DNA of 64,000 nt from Wukongibacter sp050859025 (GCF_050859025.1 NZ_CP138200.1:3100001-3164000), one strand, 5' to 3'. Shown: positions 36,312 to 44,940, counted from the first letter of the stretch. Numbers and translations are program-made. Notes: generated by a model from the sequence alone, not told the origin.

Positions 36312-37152
36312 TCTCAAGCTTCTCCTTAACATAGTTTGGAAGTGCAAAGGTACCTAGATGCAGTCTTGTATTGTAGTATTTTGTTTTAAGTCCTAAAGAA
36401 TTCCAATGATCTTCCTTTAAATCCTTAGTAGGATTATACTTTTTAGAAGCAAAGTTAAAAAGCCAATACCCACCAGGATATGTAGGGATAGAAGCCTGGT
36501 AAACTTCAACTACAGGAAACATTTTTTTGAGTTTAATGTTTGAGCTAATTCCAACTTCAAAAAATTCATCATATATTGGAGTCTCATTTTGATTAACAAG
36601 TATTCCTTCATCAGTTAAGGCATTAAAGCAATTATTATAAAACTCAGTTGTAAATAGGCCTTCTCCAGGACCAATAGGATCAGTTGAATCTATCAATATT
36701 AAATCGTAAAAATTATTTTTATCCTTTACAAATTTTACTCCGTCCTCATATAAAACATTTACCTTAGGATTATCAAGCTCACAAGATATGGTAGGGAAAA
36801 ATTCTCTTGAAGCATCAACAACCATCTTATCAATTTCTACCATATCCACGTGCTGAATAGAAGGATATCTCATTAACTCTCTAACAGTTCCACCATCGCC
36901 GCCGCCTATTACTAGAGCATTCTTTATATTTGGATTAACTGCCATTGCAGGATGGGTAATCATATCATGATATACAAACTCATCCTTTTCAGTTACCATA
37001 ACTAACCCATCTAAGGTTAATAATTTTCCATATTCATAAGTATCTAATACATCAACTTTTTGGAAGTCACTTTGTGAAGAGAAAAGATGCTTTTTCACCT
37101 TAAGCGAGAACTTTACATTATCAGTATGACATTCAGAATACCATAATTCCAT
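36298..37152 (-). CDS. speE: Spermidine synthase
   Basis: SpeE transfers an aminopropyl group from decarboxylated SAM to putrescine. Length is 284 residues from the ATG at 37152, which has AAGGAGG 9 bases upstream; a longer frame from 37188 lacks such a site. Motifs: GGGDGGTVRELMRYPS (SAM binding) and VDMVEID, then ILIDSTDPIGPGEGLFT (gatekeeper loop). No SpeD (SAM decarboxylase) is in view, so the donor must be made elsewhere in the genome. It is transcribed with speB and lies downstream of a cupin-type regulator. Confidence 0.93.
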   Translation of the reverse strand: MELWYSECHTDNVKFSLKVKKHLFSSQSDFQKVDVLDTYEYGKLLTLDGLVMVTEKDEFVYHDMITHPAMAVNPNIKNALVIGGGDGGTVRELMRYPSIQHVDMVEIDKMVVDASREFFPTISCELDNPKVNVLYEDGVKFVKDKNNFYDLILIDSTDPIGPGEGLFTTEFYNNCFNALTDEGILVNQNETPIYDEFFEVGISSNIKLKKMFPVVEVYQASIPTYPGGYWLFNFASKKYNPTKDLKEDHWNSLGLKTKYYNTRLHLGTFALPNYVKEKLENGNV

Positions 37153-37290
37153 TGTTGACTCCTCCTTTGAATAAAATACATTTTTCATTTAATAAGTATT
37201 TTTACCAAATCAATATTTTAGTATGTAATGGCGAAATGTTTTTCTATATATAATGGATTCTTTGTAACTTATATGGATTACATACAAAAT

Positions 37291-37320
37291 ATTATATTTA
37301 TTTAATATTTGAAAACTCAA
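37291..37320 (-). promoter_or_regulatory. Probable SigmaA promoter of speE-speB
   Basis: On the minus strand, TTGAGT and TATAAT are separated by 18 bp. It leaves a leader of about 130 bases before speE, so the pair can be expressed apart from the upstream regulator gene. Confidence 0.6.
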
Positions 37321-37336
37321 TCATAAACTTAATAGT

Positions 37337-37876
37337 CTAAAAGTATGGTGGCGAAGAAACCCATAGTATAGTTGCAGGTTTGTTATATGGGTTTTCTAAA
37401 TAGTGGGACTTGTTCGATTTAAAATAAAAGCTTTCACCACTTTTAACCCTATAGGTTTTGTGGCCTAAGACAAGATTTATTTTGCCCTTTAATATGTATC
37501 CAAATTCTTCACCTATATGGGGTTCATCTATTTTGGTTTTATTTAATGGATAAAGTGTAACTAGTATTGGTTCCATATCATTTTTTTGTGCATTTGGAAT
37601 CAGCCATGAAATAGTATAACCTAAATCGTCATGATTTCGCTCACATATATCATCCTTAGTAAATACTATCTTTTCTTCAACATCTTCATTAAAGAAGTTT
37701 TTTATGTTGGTTCCCAATGCCTCAAGAATATCTATCAAGGTATTGATAGAAGGTGAGGTTAAATTTCTTTCAATTTGGGAAATAAATCCCTTAGTCAGGT
37801 TACATCTATTTGCAAGTTCATCTTGAGTCAGACTATTAACACGCCTCAAGCTTCTAATTTTTTCACCAATATTCAA
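37337..37876 (-). CDS. XRE-family regulator with C-terminal cupin domain
   Basis: The protein has 179 residues. Residues 1-60 are a helix-turn-helix of the XRE type (LTQDELANRCNLTKGFISQIER). Residues about 100-175 form a cupin, with the metal or ligand pocket motif EPHIGEEFGYILKGK and later SGESFYFKSNKSHYLENP. This HTH-cupin combination is typical of PuuR-like and other small-molecule regulators. Lying directly upstream of speE-speB on the same strand, it may sense a polyamine. The start is TTG with GGGGTGAT upstream. A related role in amino-acid control is possible. Confidence 0.88.
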   Translation of the reverse strand: MNIGEKIRSLRRVNSLTQDELANRCNLTKGFISQIERNLTSPSINTLIDILEALGTNIKNFFNEDVEEKIVFTKDDICERNHDDLGYTISWLIPNAQKNDMEPILVTLYPLNKTKIDEPHIGEEFGYILKGKINLVLGHKTYRVKSGESFYFKSNKSHYLENPYNKPATILWVSSPPYF

Positions 37877-37937
37877 AATATCACCCCATAAAGTTAATAA
37901 AAAAGTCTAGTTTTTTACAAAGCTTAAACTATTCTTG

Positions 37938-38042
37938 CTACAGAAGCCGAAAGAAGTTTTTTTTGTTTTGATTCTTCAAATAGCTCTAAAGCCTTGGCTA
38001 TTTAAGAAATCAAAATTCAGATATATAAGTGTGTTCTATATA
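37938..38042. repeat. Diverged family B repeat (copy B5)
   Basis: The right end AAATCAAAATTCAGATATAT...GTGTTCTATATA is recognisable. The left end CTACAGAAGCCGAAAGAAG is diverged. It marks the boundary between the polyamine module and the DUF2953 gene. Confidence 0.65.
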
Positions 38043-38265
38043 CTTTGATCTTCTGTGAAAAGCAAAGATGAAGTAACACTAAAACTAAACTTTTTGTTTA
38101 CATTTATTAAATATCATATAAATAGACAAAAAAGTCAAGACTATTTATATGTTTTTTATAAAAAATTTTTTATTTGGTTTAGTCCAGTATAATAATGGAA
38201 AAACTATAGTTGCAATAAATCTATTTTAAGTACTTTCCGATTATAAATATTGTTAAGATTTTGGG

Positions 38266-38904
38266 GTGGCAGATTTGTTAGGTGTAATTATACTTTGTAT
38301 TATAATTTTGGCATTTATTTCATCTATTTCACCTGTGAATATAAACTTAAAGTTTATGAAAGAGGATGAGAAAAACGAAGTAATTATTAAGGTTAGAATG
38401 CTTTATGGATTGATTAGATTTAAGAAGGAGATTAGTGAATTTAATTTAACAGCAAAAAAGAAGGAAGAAGATGGAGATGTTGATGAAGAATTAGAACTTG
38501 AAATTAAGAGTGATTCATGGTCTAAAAAAGAAGACTACACTGATTTTATTGATGTTAGAAGGAATATTGAAAAGATTATAAATATGGTAAAAAAATATAA
38601 AAATGTAATACATTACATATTAGACAGAATAAATCTTCATACATTCTTCTGGAAAACGGAGGTTGGGTTTGATGATGCAGCCTTGACAGGACTAGCCATA
38701 GGAATTATTAATATTTTTAAAAGTAATATATTTGTTATGTTTAATAACATATCTATTAGACCAAGAAATATACATTTAAAGGTTTTACCTAATTTCAATA
38801 ACCGGACCTTAAAAACAAATATACATAGTATATTTAAAGTGAAATTAGGCTATATTATTATAGCGGGACTAAAATACTTATTTACTAGAAAAAGATATAC
38901 CTAG
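38266..38904 (+). CDS. DUF2953 family membrane-associated protein
   Basis: This 212-residue protein has an N-terminal hydrophobic helix (residues 4-20) and a charged body. The VKMRMLYG-like segment here reads VRMLYGLIRFKK. The conserved C-terminal half holds LHTFFWKTEVGFDDAALTGLA and IRPRNIHLKVLPNF. These match DUF2953, a family found with ytfJ in sporeformers. The start is GTG 38266, which lies next to the G-rich GGGG site; TTG at 38275 is possible. It is followed by ytfJ after 82 bases. Function is unknown and likely connected with sporulation because of the neighbours. Confidence 0.8.
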   Translation: MADLLGVIILCIIILAFISSISPVNINLKFMKEDEKNEVIIKVRMLYGLIRFKKEISEFNLTAKKKEEDGDVDEELELEIKSDSWSKKEDYTDFIDVRRNIEKIINMVKKYKNVIHYILDRINLHTFFWKTEVGFDDAALTGLAIGIINIFKSNIFVMFNNISIRPRNIHLKVLPNFNNRTLKTNIHSIFKVKLGYIIIAGLKYLFTRKRYT

Positions 38905-38986
38905 ATTATTTTATGGAAAGTCTGAAGGGTGAGAAGCTCAGAATTTTTATGAATAATCTTGAAGAAATAAGAAGGTGGTGTTAGGT

Positions 38987-39445
38987 ATGGATAAACATCC
39001 AATAGAAGCATTAATGAAGACTACGATGGAGAGCTTAAAGGAAATGATAGACGTTAATACAATAGTGGGGGATGCAGTTGAAACACCTGATGGGACAACA
39101 ATAATACCTATATCCAGAGTTTCCTTTGGTTTTGCTTCCGGAGGAGGGGAATACAAGTCCAGTAACGGTTCAGAAGATAATAATGATAGCTATCAGGATG
39201 GTCAAGATCAAGGTCTTCCCTTTGCTGGAGGAACTGGTGCTGGAGTATCGGTACAACCAGTTGCTTTTATGATAGTAGGTAAAGAAAAAACTAAACTTCT
39301 TTCAGTTGACCAAAATGCTAATATGTTTGAAAACTTAGTAGGCTTGTCATCGAAAATAATTGACAAAGTTCAAAACGGGAATTCAAAGAGCAGTAATAAT
39401 AAGAATAAAAAAGAGGAAAATGAAGGAAGTAGAGGCGAAAATTAA
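38987..39445 (+). CDS. ytfJ: Sporulation protein YtfJ (GerW family)
   Basis: YtfJ/GerW is a spore protein needed for normal germination in Bacillus. The 152 residues begin with HPIEALMKTTMESLKEMIDV and include VGDAVETPDGTTIIPIS, a glycine/serine-rich stretch with SFGFASGGGEY, and GGTGAGVSVQPVAFMIV. The end is charged and low in complexity. The ATG at 38987 has AAGGTGGTG 7 bases upstream; GTG 38975 would overlap the site. It sits between the DUF2953 gene and a D,D-carboxypeptidase, a common sporulation neighbourhood. Confidence 0.92.
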   Translation: MDKHPIEALMKTTMESLKEMIDVNTIVGDAVETPDGTTIIPISRVSFGFASGGGEYKSSNGSEDNNDSYQDGQDQGLPFAGGTGAGVSVQPVAFMIVGKEKTKLLSVDQNANMFENLVGLSSKIIDKVQNGNSKSSNNKNKKEENEGSRGEN

Positions 39446-39463
39446 GGGCGGTTAACCGCTCTT
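39444..39463 (+). terminator. Short perfect hairpin at the ytfJ stop
   Basis: AAGGGCGG and CCGCTCTT flank TTAA, giving an 8-bp arm with a tight loop. A weak T stretch follows. It may attenuate transcription into the downstream peptidase gene. Confidence 0.4.
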
Positions 39464-39490
39464 TAATAGTTTTTAAACGGAGTGATAGAT

Positions 39491-40591
39491 ATGACATTAA
39501 AGAGAATTATATGTAAAACTTTAATATTATTACTTATATTCTCCTTAATTCCTGTAAGCGTTTATGCTAATTCTGCTCAATGTGCTATTGTAATGGAAGT
39601 AAAGACAGGGAGAATACTATATGCTAAAAATATAAATACAAAAAGACCTATGGCAAGTACTACAAAAATAATGACGGCACTAGTTGCTATGGAAAATAGA
39701 GACCTAGAGTCAATTGTAAAAATACCCGATGAAGCTGTTGGTGTAGAAGGATCTTCGATTTACCTAAGAAATGATGAAAAAATCAAGCTTAAGGACTTAC
39801 TTTATGGACTAATGCTTAGATCTGGTAATGACTCAGCAGTGGCTATAGCTCATCATGTATCTGGATCAGTTGAAGAATTCAGCAATTTAATGAATAAAAA
39901 GGCTAAGGAGCTAGGGGCGAAAAATTCAAATTTTAAAAATCCCCACGGTTTACACCACAAAGACCATTATACAACAGCCTATGACCTAGCCTTAATTACG
40001 AGAGCTGCTTTATTAAATGAAAATTTCAAAAAGATAGTCAGTTCTAAAAGGTGGACTGCAGAAAGAGACGGGTATAATACTTTCTTTAACAAAAATAAAA
40101 CCTTAACTCAGTTTAAAGGTGGAGATGGAGTAAAAACAGGATATACAAAGGCAGCCGGTAGGTGTTTAGTTACATCTGCTACAAGAAATGGAATGCAAGT
40201 TCTATGTGTAGTTTTAAATGATCCAAACTGGTTTAACGACTGCTATTCCCTAATGGGAAATACATTCAATAAGTATGCTCCCTATAAGGTATTAGATAAA
40301 AATTCTGATATTAAGGGTTTTTCCGTTAATAAGGGACAAAAGGATAAATCCTATATGAGAGTTAAGAAAGATATTATTATACCGATTAAAGATGATGAAA
40401 AGAGCAAGGTACGTACTATCATTGAGTGTAACGAAAAATATGAGGCACCTATAGAAAGAAGTCAAAAACTTGGTAAGGCTAAGGTATATATCGATGATAA
40501 GCTTATAGCAACTGCAGACCTATATTCAAGAGAAGATATAGATAAAAAAACCTTTATGGATAAAATTAAAAATCTTTTTAAAAAAGACTAA
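39491..40591 (+). CDS. dacB: Serine-type D-alanyl-D-alanine carboxypeptidase (DacB-like)
   Basis: It has 366 residues with a signal peptide (residues 1-27) and the penicillin-binding motifs STTK (ASTTKIM), SGN (LRSGNDSAV) and KTG (GVKTGYT). A C-terminal beta domain contains PIKDDEKSKV and a final lysine-rich helix. It is a second enzyme of the same class as 32441-33607. Position after ytfJ is typical of the spore-cortex DacB in Bacilli and Clostridia, though cortex function is by synteny only. The ATG at 39491 has CGGAG about 9 bases before. A T-rich hairpin ends the gene. Confidence 0.9.
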   Translation: MTLKRIICKTLILLLIFSLIPVSVYANSAQCAIVMEVKTGRILYAKNINTKRPMASTTKIMTALVAMENRDLESIVKIPDEAVGVEGSSIYLRNDEKIKLKDLLYGLMLRSGNDSAVAIAHHVSGSVEEFSNLMNKKAKELGAKNSNFKNPHGLHHKDHYTTAYDLALITRAALLNENFKKIVSSKRWTAERDGYNTFFNKNKTLTQFKGGDGVKTGYTKAAGRCLVTSATRNGMQVLCVVLNDPNWFNDCYSLMGNTFNKYAPYKVLDKNSDIKGFSVNKGQKDKSYMRVKKDIIIPIKDDEKSKVRTIIECNEKYEAPIERSQKLGKAKVYIDDKLIATADLYSREDIDKKTFMDKIKNLFKKD

Positions 40592-40620
40592 GTCTGATTG
40601 ATTTTCAATTAGACTTTTTC
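40591..40620 (+). terminator. Terminator after dacB
   Basis: AGTCTGATTG and CAATTAGACT form a 10-nt arm with a mismatch and a 5-nt loop, followed by TTTTTC. It ends the DUF2953-ytfJ-dacB unit. Confidence 0.8.
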
Positions 40621-40693
40621 TAATTAGCTTACTTTTCACAGATTAATATTAGCAAATTTAAGAGGAGCAATTATATCGCTTTTTTATTTTTGT

Positions 40694-40711
40694 AACACAA
40701 TTTATGTGTTG
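40694..40711 (+). promoter_or_regulatory. Inverted repeat upstream of the flavoprotein operon
   Basis: AACACA-ATTTA-TGTGTT is a 6-bp perfect inverted repeat with a 5-bp centre, within 50 bases of the GTG of the oxidoreductase gene. It could be an operator. No named regulator is assigned to it. Confidence 0.3.
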
Positions 40712-40759
40712 TCAATATCCTAATATTATAAGGTTTATTTTGAAAAGTGAGGGATTAAG

Positions 40760-41725
40760 GTGAGTAAAAAAATAATATATGAATGTATCGATGCCGGCAG
40801 TGAGTACTGCCCCTGCTATCTAGCTGAAACTAATGATTGTATCACGTGCTCCCATCTCCAAGGAAAGGAATTTTGTGACTGTAATTGGAGGGGGGTATGC
40901 ATTTTTCAGGAGTATGTATGGAATGGGAAAAAGGCTAAAACTTCGAGACAAAACTTTAAGGCTAATATTATAGAAAAGAAATTGGTTGGTGATAATTTAG
41001 TTATTTTTAAAATTGCGGTTACAAAAACATTTGCAAGGGATCTATTGCAGCCAGGTTCCTTTGTATTTATAAGAGATATCAAAAAGCCAGAGTATTTTGA
41101 CATACCAATGTCAATAATGTATTCAGATGATAATAAAGGAGAAATTCATGTTGCTGTTCAGATAATAGGAACAAAAACAAAAACCCTGTTATCGATTGAT
41201 GATGAAATAATGATACGGGGGCCGTACTGGAATGGCATTCTAGGCCTGAAAGATTTAAAAACCTTAAAGAATTCGAATGTCTTGATTGTTGCAAGAGGGG
41301 TTGCCTTAGCTCCTGCTGTGCATATCTTAAAATATTTAATAAGAAACCAAAATAGAATAACCATGATAATGGATAGAGGGAAGCTTAGTGAAATATTTAT
41401 AAATGATTATATTGATGAATCGAGAATTATCAATATTGAAACGGATATTATAAGTGAGAAAGGGAAACTAATAATACAAGAATTAATTAGAAATAATCAT
41501 TATGATCTATGTTTTAGTGGAGGCTCCGACGTACAGCATGAAGAGATTGAAAAACTTTTAAGGGAACTATCTCCCGATACGAAGTTTGTAATAACAAATA
41601 ATAAAGAGATATGTTGTGGAGAGGGGATTTGTGGTTCTTGTACCATGAAAGTCGGTGGAAAGATTATCAAAGCATGCAAATCTCAGATAAATACTTCTTA
41701 TATATTTGAAAAGGGGGATGAATAA
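40760..41725 (+). CDS. Iron-sulfur flavoprotein reductase, PyrK/SudB-like
   Basis: This 321-residue protein resembles PyrK-type electron-transfer subunits. An N-terminal Cys-rich segment with CPCYL, CITC and CDC (about residues 14-48) is followed by a ferredoxin reductase-like fold, then a C-terminal 2Fe-2S-type motif CCGEGICGSC with a later Cys. The FAD motif RP-x-S of PyrK is changed: FDIPMS lacks the Arg. The start is GTG with GTGAGGGA upstream. It overlaps the next gene by one base. It may pass electrons between NAD(P)H or ferredoxin and the FAD enzyme downstream. Substrate unknown. Confidence 0.75.
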   Translation: MSKKIIYECIDAGSEYCPCYLAETNDCITCSHLQGKEFCDCNWRGVCIFQEYVWNGKKAKTSRQNFKANIIEKKLVGDNLVIFKIAVTKTFARDLLQPGSFVFIRDIKKPEYFDIPMSIMYSDDNKGEIHVAVQIIGTKTKTLLSIDDEIMIRGPYWNGILGLKDLKTLKNSNVLIVARGVALAPAVHILKYLIRNQNRITMIMDRGKLSEIFINDYIDESRIINIETDIISEKGKLIIQELIRNNHYDLCFSGGSDVQHEEIEKLLRELSPDTKFVITNNKEICCGEGICGSCTMKVGGKIIKACKSQINTSYIFEKGDE

Positions 41726-43005
41726 TGAGTAAGGTTATAGTAATTGGTGGTGGATGGGCAGGATGTGCAGCAGCAGTTACAGCTAAAAAAGCAGGTGCAG
41801 AGGTAGTAATATTAGAAAGAACTGACCTTCTATTAGGACTTGGAAATGTAGGAGGTATAATGAGGAATAATGGTAGATACACGGCTGCTGAGGAAGCTAT
41901 TTTACTAGGAGGTGGAGATCTTTTTGAAATATGTGATAGGGTCTCTAGGCATGTTGACATTGATTTTCCAGGTCATAAGCATGCAAGTCTATATGATGTA
42001 AGTAGAATTGAACCGGCTGTAAGAAGGCATCTACAGGCTATGGGTATAGAAATTTCTTTTACAACAAGGGCTATAGATGTTGATATGATAGATGGAACTA
42101 TAAAAGGCATAGTACTTTCTGATGGGAAAGTCGTAGAAGGGGATATATTTATAGAGACAACAGGTTCAACAGGTCCTATGGGGAATTGCTTAAAATATGG
42201 AAATGGTTGTGCCATGTGTATTCTTAGATGTCCAACATTTGGGCCAAGGGTTAGCATAAGTAAAAAAGCTGGCACGGAAGATATTTTAGCACAAAGAAAA
42301 GATGGGTCCTATGGAGCCTTTAGTGGGTCCTGTAAATTAAATAAGGATTCTTTGAGCGAGAAGATAGTCAATGAACTTAATACATCGGGAGTGGTTGTTT
42401 TACCGGTACCAGTTGAAGACATTAATGAGAGTAAATTGGATAAAAAAGTATGTCAGCAATATGCGTTAAAGGAATATGCTCAAAATGTAATACTACTTGA
42501 TACAGGTCATGCAAAGTTAATGGCTCCATATTATCCATTAGAAAAGCTTAGAACAATCGAGGGACTTGAAGATGCTAGGTATGAAGATCCATACTCAGGA
42601 GGTATTGGTAATTCAATAAGGTATCTATCTATTGCTCCTAGAGATAATAATATGAAAGTGAAAGGTGTAAAAAATTTATTATGTGCTGGAGAAAAATCAG
42701 GATTGTTCGTAGGGCATACAGAGGCGATAGTAACTGGTAGTTTAGCAGGACATAATGCTGTCAGACTAAACAAAGGCATGAAACTTTTAGAGCTTCCCGT
42801 TAGTATAGCAATAGGAGATATAATTGCCTTTGCCAATGAAAAAATAGGTACTCCCAATGGATTAAAAAGCAGATATACCTTTGCGGGTTCAGTATACTTT
42901 GAAAGAATGAAGGAATTAGGTTTGTATACCATAGATCGAGATAGTTTAAAGAAGAAGATTGATAGATTAGATTTGTTAAAGATTTTTGAGGAGAAATTAG
43001 TATAG
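41725..43005 (+). CDS. FAD-dependent oxidoreductase of the GidA/TrmFO-like fold group
   Basis: The 426 residues begin with the dinucleotide fold IVIGGGWAGCAAAV (Rossmann Gly motif, FAD). The remainder has NVGGIMRNNGRY, a Cys-containing segment CAMCILRCPTFGP that might hold an iron-sulfur site, and the ANLLCAGEKS-like pattern (LLCAGEKSGLFVGHTEA) of FAD-binding C-termini. It overlaps the reductase gene by one base. Together they resemble a two-component flavoprotein system. No transport or substrate gene is adjacent. It is not the usual TrmFO, which is longer and has different motifs. Function open. Confidence 0.75.
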   Translation: MSKVIVIGGGWAGCAAAVTAKKAGAEVVILERTDLLLGLGNVGGIMRNNGRYTAAEEAILLGGGDLFEICDRVSRHVDIDFPGHKHASLYDVSRIEPAVRRHLQAMGIEISFTTRAIDVDMIDGTIKGIVLSDGKVVEGDIFIETTGSTGPMGNCLKYGNGCAMCILRCPTFGPRVSISKKAGTEDILAQRKDGSYGAFSGSCKLNKDSLSEKIVNELNTSGVVVLPVPVEDINESKLDKKVCQQYALKEYAQNVILLDTGHAKLMAPYYPLEKLRTIEGLEDARYEDPYSGGIGNSIRYLSIAPRDNNMKVKGVKNLLCAGEKSGLFVGHTEAIVTGSLAGHNAVRLNKGMKLLELPVSIAIGDIIAFANEKIGTPNGLKSRYTFAGSVYFERMKELGLYTIDRDSLKKKIDRLDLLKIFEEKLV

Positions 43006-43052
43006 AATAATTTGGTTTTTTGTTTGAATTATACCAATCACTCGTATAAAAT

Positions 43053-43173
43053 ATATATAGAAATCTTAGCAAATCTTTTATATTTTGATTCTTCTTAGAA
43101 ATTTTACTAAAATCTTTATATAAGCCTTGGATAGTAAGAAATCGAAATATAGATTTATAACGAGTGCCATAGA
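43053..43173. repeat. Family B repeat (copy B1) in a four-repeat array
   Basis: It runs from TATATATAGAAATCTTAGC to CGAGTGCCATAG. It is somewhat diverged in the middle. First of four head-to-tail elements. Confidence 0.7.
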
Positions 43174-43272
43174 AGTCGCAATAAATCTTTTACATTTTGA
43201 TTCCTTTAAAAGCCTTGAAACTTTGGCTATTAAAGAAACCAAAATGTAGATTTATAAGTGCGTTCTATATAT
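43168..43272. repeat. Family B repeat (copy B2)
   Basis: The CATAGAAGTCGCAATAAAT end and AAAATGTAGATTTATAAGTG...CGTTCTATATA end are intact. It shares its borders with B1 and A5. Confidence 0.85.
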
Positions 43273-43371
43273 ATAGCTATAGAATAATTAATTTATACAT
43301 ATTCAAAGCTCACAAGGGGTCGAGGAGCTTGAATATGTATAAATTAAGTTTTACTATGTAAACCCTATATA
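43271..43371. repeat. Family A repeat (copy A5)
   Basis: ATTTATACATATTCAAAGCTC is inverted to GAGCTTGAATATGTATAAAT. The core differs from the other copies (CACAAGGGGTCGAG). It is flanked by TATA ends. Confidence 0.75.
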
Positions 43372-43476
43372 GAGATTCCAGTCAAAACTTTAATTTATAT
43401 ATATCAAAAATCACTAGAAACATCGGATATTTTGATATGTATAAATTAAGATTTACTTGGAACTCTCTCTATATAG
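43366..43476. repeat. Family A repeat (copy A6)
   Basis: It runs from TATATAGAGATTCCAGTCAA to TTGGAACTCTCTCTATATAG and is closest to copy A4. Last of the array, 76 bases before rluB. Confidence 0.85.
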
Positions 43477-43551
43477 ATGTGTGATTGAGAAGTTTAACTT
43501 ACTAAAATTTTAGAGTCATACATTTATACAAATGATAAGGAGATAAGAAAA

Positions 43552-44259
43552 ATGAGACTTCAAAAATATATAGCATTAGCAGGTGTTTCATCCCGTAGAA
43601 AGGCTGAAGAACTCATTAGAACAGGGAAGGTTAAGGTTAATGGAAAAATTGTCACAGAGATGGGGATAAAGGTTGATCCAGAAGCAGATAAGGTATCGGT
43701 AATGAATAAGGAGATACACATTTTAGCGGATAAAAAATATATTTTGCTAAACAAGCCTGTAGGCTATGTGACTACATTATCAGATGAATTTGACAGGCCT
43801 AAGGTGATAGATCTACTAAAGGAAGTAAAAGAGAGAGTTTATCCAGTGGGAAGACTAGATTATAATACCTCTGGATTACTTTTGCTTACTAATGATGGAG
43901 ATTTAACCCATAAGATAACACATCCTAGTAGTCATATATATAAAACCTATGTATGTAAGATAAAAGGAAGGATTACTAAAAAGGAGATGGAAACCTTTAG
44001 AAGTGGAGTAGATATTGGTGGGTATGTAACTGCTCCAGCTAAGATAGAGCTATTAAAGGAAAATAATGATAACAGTTTAGTCAAAGTTACTATCTACGAG
44101 GGGAAAAATAGGCAAATAAGAAGGATGATGGAGGCACTAGATCATCCAGTTATTACACTTAAAAGAATATCAATAGGGAAAATAGATATGGATAATTTAC
44201 AGATAGGGAAATGGAGACATTTAACAAATAAAGAAGTAGAATATTTGAGATCATTATAG
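43552..44259 (+). CDS. rluB: 23S rRNA pseudouridine synthase of the RluB/RsuA family
   Basis: Enzymes of this group make pseudouridine in rRNA. The 235 residues start with an S4 domain (QKYIALAGVSSRRKAEELI) and include VYPVGRLDYNTSGLLLLTND, which holds the catalytic Asp in RLDYNTSG. YEGKNRQIRRMMEALDHPV is the family signature in the C-terminal part. The order DUF2953-ytfJ-dacB-...-rluB recalls the conserved sporulation block, here interrupted by the flavoprotein pair. AAGGAGA lies 9 bases upstream. RluB versus RsuA cannot be separated by eye, so the exact target is uncertain. Confidence 0.9.
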   Translation: MRLQKYIALAGVSSRRKAEELIRTGKVKVNGKIVTEMGIKVDPEADKVSVMNKEIHILADKKYILLNKPVGYVTTLSDEFDRPKVIDLLKEVKERVYPVGRLDYNTSGLLLLTNDGDLTHKITHPSSHIYKTYVCKIKGRITKKEMETFRSGVDIGGYVTAPAKIELLKENNDNSLVKVTIYEGKNRQIRRMMEALDHPVITLKRISIGKIDMDNLQIGKWRHLTNKEVEYLRSL

Positions 44260-44264
44260 TCATC

Positions 44265-44300
44265 TAACCTCGTTAAAAAAAGCGAGGTTATAGTCATTTT
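44265..44300 (+). terminator. Weak terminator after rluB
   Basis: TAACCTCG and CGAGGTTA form an 8-bp arm with a 10-nt loop, followed by TAGTCATTTT. The T run is poor. Confidence 0.55.
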
Positions 44301-44413
44301 AAACTATTATAGTAGGGAGAGGGTAAAAAACTTGTTTGTGAATGCCTGACCTACTTTGCACATAGGATAATATAAAGGATGTACCTTAAATTTATATCTA
44401 AAGGAGGAGCAAT

Positions 44414-44890
44414 ATGTTAAATATTAGAGTTTCAGAGGACAGAGATAAAAAGGATATTCAAACCTTACTATATGAAGAAGGATTTAAGGATATTGATTTA
44501 GATAGTGAAAAGTTACATAATTCAATGGTAGTTTGTGATAGTGGAGAGATTATTGGATATTCAGCGTATAATAAAATACCAAATAGGAATATCGCTATAA
44601 TTGAAATACTAGTTATTAAAAATGAGTTTCAAGGACAATATTTAGGAGATGGGCTAATTAAGTCAGTATTGAATTTAGCTGATAGAAGAGGTATATCAAA
44701 GGTTTATGTGGCAGCAGACCATAAAAATTCTATGTTTTTAGAAAAAGCTGGGCTAACTAGAAGAGAGTTAGATAAGTCAAATGATATTAGTGCTTATATA
44801 TTAGCAAAGTCTTCTAATGATACTGTAGAAGTATTTGAAGCAATGCTGCCAGATTTTTTTAATAAGGCATGCAAATCATCAAAGGGGTAA
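44414..44890 (+). CDS. GNAT-family acetyltransferase
   Basis: This 158-residue single-domain protein appears to be a GNAT acetyltransferase. It shows an EIIGYSAYNKIP-like beta strand, the acceptor region ILVIKNEFQGQYLGDGLI (with the P-loop-like Q/R-x-x-G pattern QGQYLGDG) and VYVAADHKNSMFLEKAGLT near the end. The substrate cannot be told from sequence. GGAGGAGC precedes the ATG by about 7 bases. It is followed 50 bases later by the tRNA methyltransferase gene; they may be co-transcribed. Other members of this family acetylate amines, antibiotics or protein N-termini. Confidence 0.82.
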   Translation: MLNIRVSEDRDKKDIQTLLYEEGFKDIDLDSEKLHNSMVVCDSGEIIGYSAYNKIPNRNIAIIEILVIKNEFQGQYLGDGLIKSVLNLADRRGISKVYVAADHKNSMFLEKAGLTRRELDKSNDISAYILAKSSNDTVEVFEAMLPDFFNKACKSSKG

Positions 44891-44940
44891 TGTAGGGCTA
44901 GCAATTTGCAAAAGCAAAAGATTTAAGATGGAGGATAAAT

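Noticed and set aside
41973..42932. Long minus-strand open frames inside the FAD oxidoreductase gene
   Set aside because: They are shadow frames of the real gene and carry no motif or ribosome site.
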